In this document: in pieces, positions 59,060 through 64,000 of the stretch
Position numbering within the stretch: the first letter of the stretch is position 1
Layout of the letters: each line of letters begins with the position of its first letter
NCBI GenBank assembly: GCA_033085395.1
Contig: JANQBS010000002.1
Coordinates: 434,001 to 498,000, forward strand
Source: Xanthoparmelia taractica
Lineage: Eukaryota > Ascomycota > Lecanoromycetes > Lecanorales > Parmeliaceae
Reading direction: 5' to 3'
DNA length: 64,000 bases
The notes under the pieces: model-generated
What the model saw: the letters and a program-made list of their open reading frames with translations, nothing else
Told to the model about the DNA's origin: nothing
The model's database searches: none
Program-made: the position numbers and the translations under genes

Positions 59060-60010
59060 TTAATTTTTCGGTCTGCCGTTGGCGTCTTGGTTGGAGCTCC
59101 ATATCTCATCCTCGCTGTCATCTTCCTCCACCAGTGCAGCCAGCTCATCCCTCTTTGCACCCTCTGGTCGAGGCGTTTGATTCATGTCGTCCTCATCTGC
59201 AGATACCGAGATACCTCTTGGTCCCCAATTACCTCTTTTCTTTGTTGCTCTTGCGCTGCCATTACTTCCCGCTACTTCCACTGGACGTCGCTCTTCATCG
59301 TCCACGCTTGCATCTCCTCGGCCCAATACCCTGCTGACCAGAAATCCTCGACTGAAATCATCCGAGTCAACGATACCGCCATTTCGGAGCTTGACCCTTT
59401 GCCGTATCCAATACACCCACGCAAAATCCACATAGAAAGCCGTTTGGATTATTCCAAAAAGTACTGCTCGCCACTCAAAATGATGCTCGGAAGACGCCAG
59501 GCGTACGATCCAATTCAGTATGTAGAAAGCTCGGTATGAACCAAGTGTGAGAAGGTAGAAGGAATCGATGACTGTGGGCACGGTCGTTTGTCGGAGCAAA
59601 AGAAGTTGGGGAATAACACAGACCGATTCCAATATGATTGAGAAAGTCCACGACAATTGAAAGAAGCTAAAGTTTTTCCTTTCGGCAATGGCCGTGGCGA
59701 TGGGCGCCAGGGCCATTGATCCCCCCAGACAGTATGCCCCTAATCTCCACGCCTTTTCTCTTTCCCGCGTTCGAGCATAGACTTTCATCATGAGAAAGAT
59801 GATATAGAGCGAAGAGAGAATGTAGACATTCTTGAGAATGAAATTCCATATAGAATCGGAAGGCGGAGTCCAGAAGAGATCGAGGTAACGGGTGATGAAG
59901 ACACCAACATACAGCATCTGGGTGATCAATGATACACCTAATAACAGTGCCATTAGCGAAATACATCGGGCAAGGTCATAGATGGTTACCCTCGGCGCTC
60001 TGGTTGGCAT
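59060..60010 (-). CDS. ER lumen protein-retaining receptor (KDEL receptor/ERD2) family member
   Basis: A single-exon frame of 316 residues from ATG 60010 (MPTRAPRVTIYDLARCISLM). About seven membrane helices cover residues 10-210. Family marks are FITRYLDLFW after the second helix, the ESVCVIPQLLLLRQTT block in the middle and LGSYRAFYILNWIVR before the sixth helix. Canonical Erd2 is about 219 residues, so the extra 100-residue cytosolic tail (acidic, Ser-rich, DEDDMNQTPRPEG and LVEEDDSEDEIW) marks it as a divergent fungal paralogue rather than the main KDEL receptor. It probably cycles between Golgi and ER; ligand specificity is not known. Confidence 0.82.
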   Translation of the reverse strand: MPTRAPRVTIYDLARCISLMALLLGVSLITQMLYVGVFITRYLDLFWTPPSDSIWNFILKNVYILSSLYIIFLMMKVYARTREREKAWRLGAYCLGGSMALAPIATAIAERKNFSFFQLSWTFSIILESVCVIPQLLLLRQTTVPTVIDSFYLLTLGSYRAFYILNWIVRLASSEHHFEWRAVLFGIIQTAFYVDFAWVYWIRQRVKLRNGGIVDSDDFSRGFLVSRVLGRGDASVDDEERRPVEVAGSNGSARATKKRGNWGPRGISVSADEDDMNQTPRPEGAKRDELAALVEEDDSEDEIWSSNQDANGRPKN

Positions 60011-60638
60011 GTATTGCCCAGATCAAGATGCACTTTGAGGCTGTATGGGACAAATCGCCCAATATACGAAACACGTTCATGTTAACCATCTTGCCCTAGA
60101 CCCGTGAATGATAGACAAAAGTTATAGTTGACAGTCTTATGTGAGGGAGCCAGAGCTCGTCGCAAGCATCGCCTTGGCTGGAGCCTGTGTTGAACCCCAG
60201 CTAACATCGAGAGCTGCCACCCCTACAAGTGAGCCTTATTTTGCAAAGAGTGGAGGAGGTGAAGTAGAGTAAGTGCTCTCTTTATGTTGCTGGGTCTCGA
60301 GAATACTCGCAGCTCTTGAGTTGGGTAAGTCGTGAATTCTAGAGATGGACAGCAAACCTTGACCCTTTGCTGTTGTACCGGAAGTGCGCTAATCGTATTT
60401 TACATTGAAAACTTGCAAGCGAGAGGTTTAATTTCACGGTTTACAAGGCAGTTATGTTACCGCTAAGTACGCTCTGTAGGCGATCTAAATTAGAGTACCT
60501 CTCCTCAGTCCTCCCCCAAATGATCCATCAAACCAAGGTCCCATCTTACAAGAAGGCAGTAGAGTGGGCCCTAGAGGAACCCTGATCTATCACTATATAA
60601 TCCAAGCATCCGTCAGCCCGTTACTACATCTTTTAGCT
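60011..60638. promoter_or_regulatory. 628-bp divergent promoter region
   Basis: It separates the KDEL-receptor-like gene (minus) from the DUF1772 gene (plus). CACTATATAATCCAAGC at 60590-60606 lies about 35-50 bp before the DUF1772 start and is a possible TATA element. Confidence 0.4.
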
Positions 60639-61227
60639 ATGGCGCCCCTGCCAGCATCTATCCGCATTGCCCAAACAGTGGGCATCACCGCTTCAGCATT
60701 CTGCTCTGGTGGGCGGCATTCCTCAGCAGAGGCAAAGGCAGCCTCCTCTCTCTAACTTCTCTAACAGCTTGGCAGGTAGTATCCTCGGTATATCCTTCTT
60801 CGCCGTCCCAACCTGGCTTGTTGCCCCAAACCCACTCCCAGTCAGGCAATGGAAAGTCTCCTTTGACCGCGGCAAGATAATAAATCCCGCCATCGCGCTC
60901 ATCTCTGCCTTCTCCTACATCTATCTCTCCTACAGACTGTATGGCACCCTGAATCATCCCAAAGCGGAAATGTATGGACTGTCTGCCGTGGCACCGTTGG
61001 CGATATTTCCGTACACGATTTTCGGGATGATGTCTACGAATCGGAAGCTTCTCAAGAAGCACGATGAGATGCAGGGGTTGGATGTGGGCGAGAAAGCTAC
61101 GGAGGTGGGATTGGCGAAGGGGGAGAGTACAAAAGAGTTGATAGATCGGTGGGGGATGCTAAACTTGGGAAGGGGTATGTTCCCACTACTGGGAGCCGTG
61201 CTGGGGCTGTGGGCCACATTGGCTTGA
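60639..61227 (+). CDS. DUF1772-type integral membrane protein
   Basis: The spliced product is 173 residues; exons are 60639-60708 and 60776-61227, and the intron removal joins ASAFCSG to SILGISFFAVPTWLV. Four hydrophobic helices are visible: IAQTVGITASAFCSGSILGI, IINPAIALISAFSYIYLSYR, SAVAPLAIFPYTIFGMM and MFPLLGAVLGLWATLA. The motif RQWKVSFDRGKIINP between helices fits DUF1772, a family of small fungal and bacterial membrane proteins. Some fungal relatives are encoded in anthrone-oxygenase-like clusters, but here no such cluster is visible. Function is unknown. It is intact and ends at the TGA at 61225-61227. Confidence 0.75.
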
Positions 61228-63575
61228 TAAATGTGAGCCGTAAGACTCAATCTTGCAATGGCTTGATATGTACAATATCTGTTTGAAGGTAGGGCATTGG
61301 CCCAGGGTAACGAACATGGGATGAATCGCGGACTCGGTCGCAAGCGGCTCTCTGCTATGATATGTCTATAGGTCTACGCAATGGTCATTCTCCCCTCGTT
61401 ATGCGTATTTGCAGGTCCAGTGACTCATCTTACGTTGAGGCTTAGACTTTGAGACACCATGTGCACAGGTGTCTTTCTTCCAAAAGTAAAAGACTTGCCT
61501 CCCCTTTCCATCTCCATTGGCCAAAGTTATTCCGTTCTTCCTATATCTCAATGTTATAGACTACATCACGCATAATATGAAATGACACAGAAAACGGGCA
61601 TTTGCCCCCTCTCTGTCACATCAACACGACCATCTATACCCAGGCAGAGAGCGCAAAGCTAGAGAACCACCGCCACGCCACGCAACGCGATCATTCTCCC
61701 TCCCAATACCGCACCTCCCCCCCCCCCCCCCCCTTCCACCCCAGAATCGGCGCCGAAGCAGCTACTTACCACCAAGCCGCACTCACCAATTTAACCCTCT
61801 ACCTCTTACCCTATCCATGCATATCTGAAAGCTACTCTCGAGTACACGCTCAGCATTTGCAATATCGATCAAGTAGATAAAGCTCGCTGCCAAATCTTTC
61901 TCTGGTCTCTCTCTCTCTCTCTCTATTAGACAGTGGCCGCGTCCTGGTTTAGAATTTTGAGCGAGTTTCCGGGCTTCGTGGTGATGGGAGCGGCGGATGG
62001 GGTAGATTTTCAGGAGGGAGAGCGTTGTTGGAGTTGAAGGGGGATGGGTTTGGGGTTTAGTGATTGGGTAAGCGTGGAAAGGGAGATGGTCGGCGGTGGA
62101 TTGCTGTAAAATTTGATTGGAGAGGGGGGGAGAGAGAGGGGCGACGTCAAAAGGGGGAAAGAGGGTTGGTTAGATAGCGGTGAGCGACAATAGCGAAGAC
62201 TCTGCTCAGATTATTCTTGGAGCGGGTTGAGACAAGGGGTTTCGTGAACGTAAGTCTGGGGTCTGTGAAAAGTCATATGTTTTCATTTAGCGCTACATAT
62301 GCTTATTTGCATGCTCCTTGCCTACTTGGCTCCTCACACGGGATTGCAATTGAATCGCAGACATCTCCAAGCCTTGACGCAGAAAGTCAAGACATCGAGA
62401 CCACCACTTTTGACAATGTAGATGCAAAGCCGCGCCAGAGATTGCTCTCAATGAATTTAGCAATCTCAGCAAACCACCAATGACATCAAGCACCACAGCC
62501 AGGCCCACCCAAGATCAGGAATCCCAGTCAGTGAGCCGGCCCTCGCAGAATGACAAAGAGGTAACCCACAGTGTTTTACTCCACGAGCTCCTTGATCCAA
62601 AGGCAAAAGCACGAGATGAGCTTTTTGCTGTTCAGAAGTCCAAGGATCAGAGTAGGGACCTGCTTGTTGGTCATTGGACCTCACAATCGCTGCATCATTT
62701 GAGGAGCTGGGCTTCAATGTGAACAACAGGCTATAATCATTCGTCAGGCAGTCGTCGGGAAAGACTAAAAGATCGCGACTGGGAAGGAAAGGTGGTCGTG
62801 GCGACCATCAAAGGGGACTGAGAGATGGTAGACTGATTCCTCAATGTCAGTAAGAAAAGTCAGTAACTAGCTGCGCTTGATCAAGTGGTGATGGCCCAAG
62901 GCTGAATGGTGGGAGGTTGGTTGGTAGGGCCCAGCAGAGAATGAATTGTGGATAAAGTGAGAAACAACAGAGATTAGTGGGGGAAACAAGCTCGATCAGA
63001 ATCATATCCTAAATGTATGACCGAAATGACAGAATGAGACTATCAAAGAGCAAGATCCGCGTGCGCAGTCTTTTTGGGACTTGAGTACGGCGGTACCATA
63101 GCTTTTCCCTGGCTCTGAATAGTCGTTGCTGTCTTTACATCACCTCCATTTGCGCGAATGAAAGAGTGGAATACGCTTGCGGAATCTTTTCCATGTAGCT
63201 GATTCGCTCAATCACGTCCCGCGTCCCTGATAGAAAAGATCCTTGGCGCAAGTCGTTTTCATACGATGTTTAATTTGAGGATATCAATTAACTATCCGTC
63301 GCTTCTCTTTTCGCTGTAACGAGGCACACGATAATGGACCTCGAGTCTAGGGTAGTCCTTGATGGTCGATTTGACCTCGGAAGTTGCATCGAATTTGTGA
63401 CAGCACAACCTATGCGCGTGTTTGCTGTTATCTCAAGTTTGTCAATCGCTTGGGGATCCTTGTAAGGTATTATTTAACAAAGAATATATCACTGCTATCA
63501 GCCTCAAGCTTCTTCATCTTATTACTCAATTAATAACTCTGTCGAAGTGCAACATCCCCAGTGTCTCCGGAAAAG
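61228..63575. other. 2.3-kb gene-free stretch
   Basis: No gene is firmly supported. An 80-codon frame from ATG 62480 (MTSSTTARPTQDQESQSVSR) has plausible composition but no family and no splice partner. Low-complexity tracts include a C-run of about 16 at 61718-61733 and CTCTCTCTCTCTCTCT near 61908-61924. The right end is the promoter of the edge gene. Confidence 0.35.
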
Positions 63576-64000
63576 ATGAGTTGGGTCCAACCTAGAGGTG
63601 GGAGAGAGACAAGAAAGCCGAGAGGAGGATTAGTTCCTCGCTATGACAGCGCAATGAATCAGAAGACATATCAACCTTCTGGCGAAGGAACAGACCGCCA
63701 CATCGATATCCCGCACCGGTCGGAGAGGGCACCGGAATTACAGCCCGGTTATTACGTGCGGGGGCAACAGACATCGCCATATTCAATCCTACGCAACTGG
63801 CCGCCTGGCTGGCACGAAGAAAGATCGCTTGCTGACTCAGACACGCTACCCGGTCGTTGGCGACATGAAGCCCAGCCTGCGAAGAAAGAACCGCAGGATA
63901 TCAATCAACAGAATCCGAGCAACGGCCCAAAGGTGCACTTTCAAAGGCCAGCCGAACGGCGTCAGAGGACTCCTGAAGATGACGACGAAGAGTGGGAAAT
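63576..64000 (+). CDS. Unidentified hydrophilic protein, N-terminal part (cut by window edge)
   Basis: The frame is open from ATG 63576 (MSWVQPRGGRETRKPRGGLV) to the last base, at least 141 codons. It is rich in Arg, Gln, Pro and Gly, with no signal peptide or membrane segment, and has PGYYVRGQQTSPYSILRNWP and an acidic run TPEDDDEEWE at the edge. The long stop-free run in one frame and clear start support a real gene. No domain is recognised in the visible part; the rest lies beyond the window. Confidence 0.55.
   Translation, partial: MSWVQPRGGRETRKPRGGLVPRYDSAMNQKTYQPSGEGTDRHIDIPHRSERAPELQPGYYVRGQQTSPYSILRNWPPGWHEERSLADSDTLPGRWRHEAQPAKKEPQDINQQNPSNGPKVHFQRPAERRQRTPEDDDEEWE

Noticed and set aside
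62480..62722. 80-codon plus-strand frame
   Set aside because: Plausible composition but too short and isolated, with no family or splice partner; mentioned only in the spacer entry.
1..64000. CRISPR arrays, bacterial operons, rRNA genes
   Set aside because: None seen; the tandem repeats present are microsatellites or the PRP8 intron repeat, and gene structure is eukaryotic.

Overview
The window is nuclear DNA of a filamentous ascomycete (Pezizomycotina). The evidence is short GT-AG introns of about 43-150 nt with CTNAC-type branch sites, and conserved fungal genes (RPB2, PRP8, COX4, RPL34). Fungus-restricted families are also present: DUF7580, a three-finger NB-ARC protein, and a RING plus cyclin-fold protein. 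A dothideomycete is plausible, but the sequence alone does not prove the class. There is no bacterial-style operon, CRISPR array or rRNA.

Layout. The left part (1-13 kb) is accessory. It starts with an edge-truncated NB-ARC (NLR-type) gene carrying an in-frame stop, paired head to head with a DUF7580 protein. Next come an AsaB/CmcJ-like oxidoreductase, a membrane-anchored M28 (glutamate carboxypeptidase II-like) peptidase, a heavily mutated Ty3/gypsy integrase relic, a 33-bp perfect inverted repeat and a secreted aspzincin-like metalloprotease. From 13 to 21.8 kb I find no intact gene, only weak traces of decayed ones. From 21.8 to 26.6 kb lie a Pro-rich protein, a RING/cyclin-fold gene with a one-base frame break, and an MFS transporter.

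The centre (27-45 kb) is a housekeeping block: RPB2 (RNA polymerase II), a CBM48/AMPK-type glycogen-binding protein, COX4 (respiratory complex IV), PRP8 (spliceosome) and RPL34 (ribosome). PRP8 and RPL34 are divergent and share a 372-bp promoter region. PRP8 and COX4 converge. The single PRP8 intron is filled with a six-copy repeat that contains no internal AG.

The right part (45-64 kb) begins with a microsatellite-rich spacer holding a 288-bp MITE-like element flanked by TA. Then come a large acidic hypothetical protein, a secreted flavin amine oxidase, a Myb-like protein, a KDEL-receptor-family membrane protein, a DUF1772 membrane protein and an unidentified gene running off the right edge. 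Long gene-free stretches separate several of these.

Exon boundaries were assigned by hand from reading frame, splice signals and family resemblance. No search or alignment was run.
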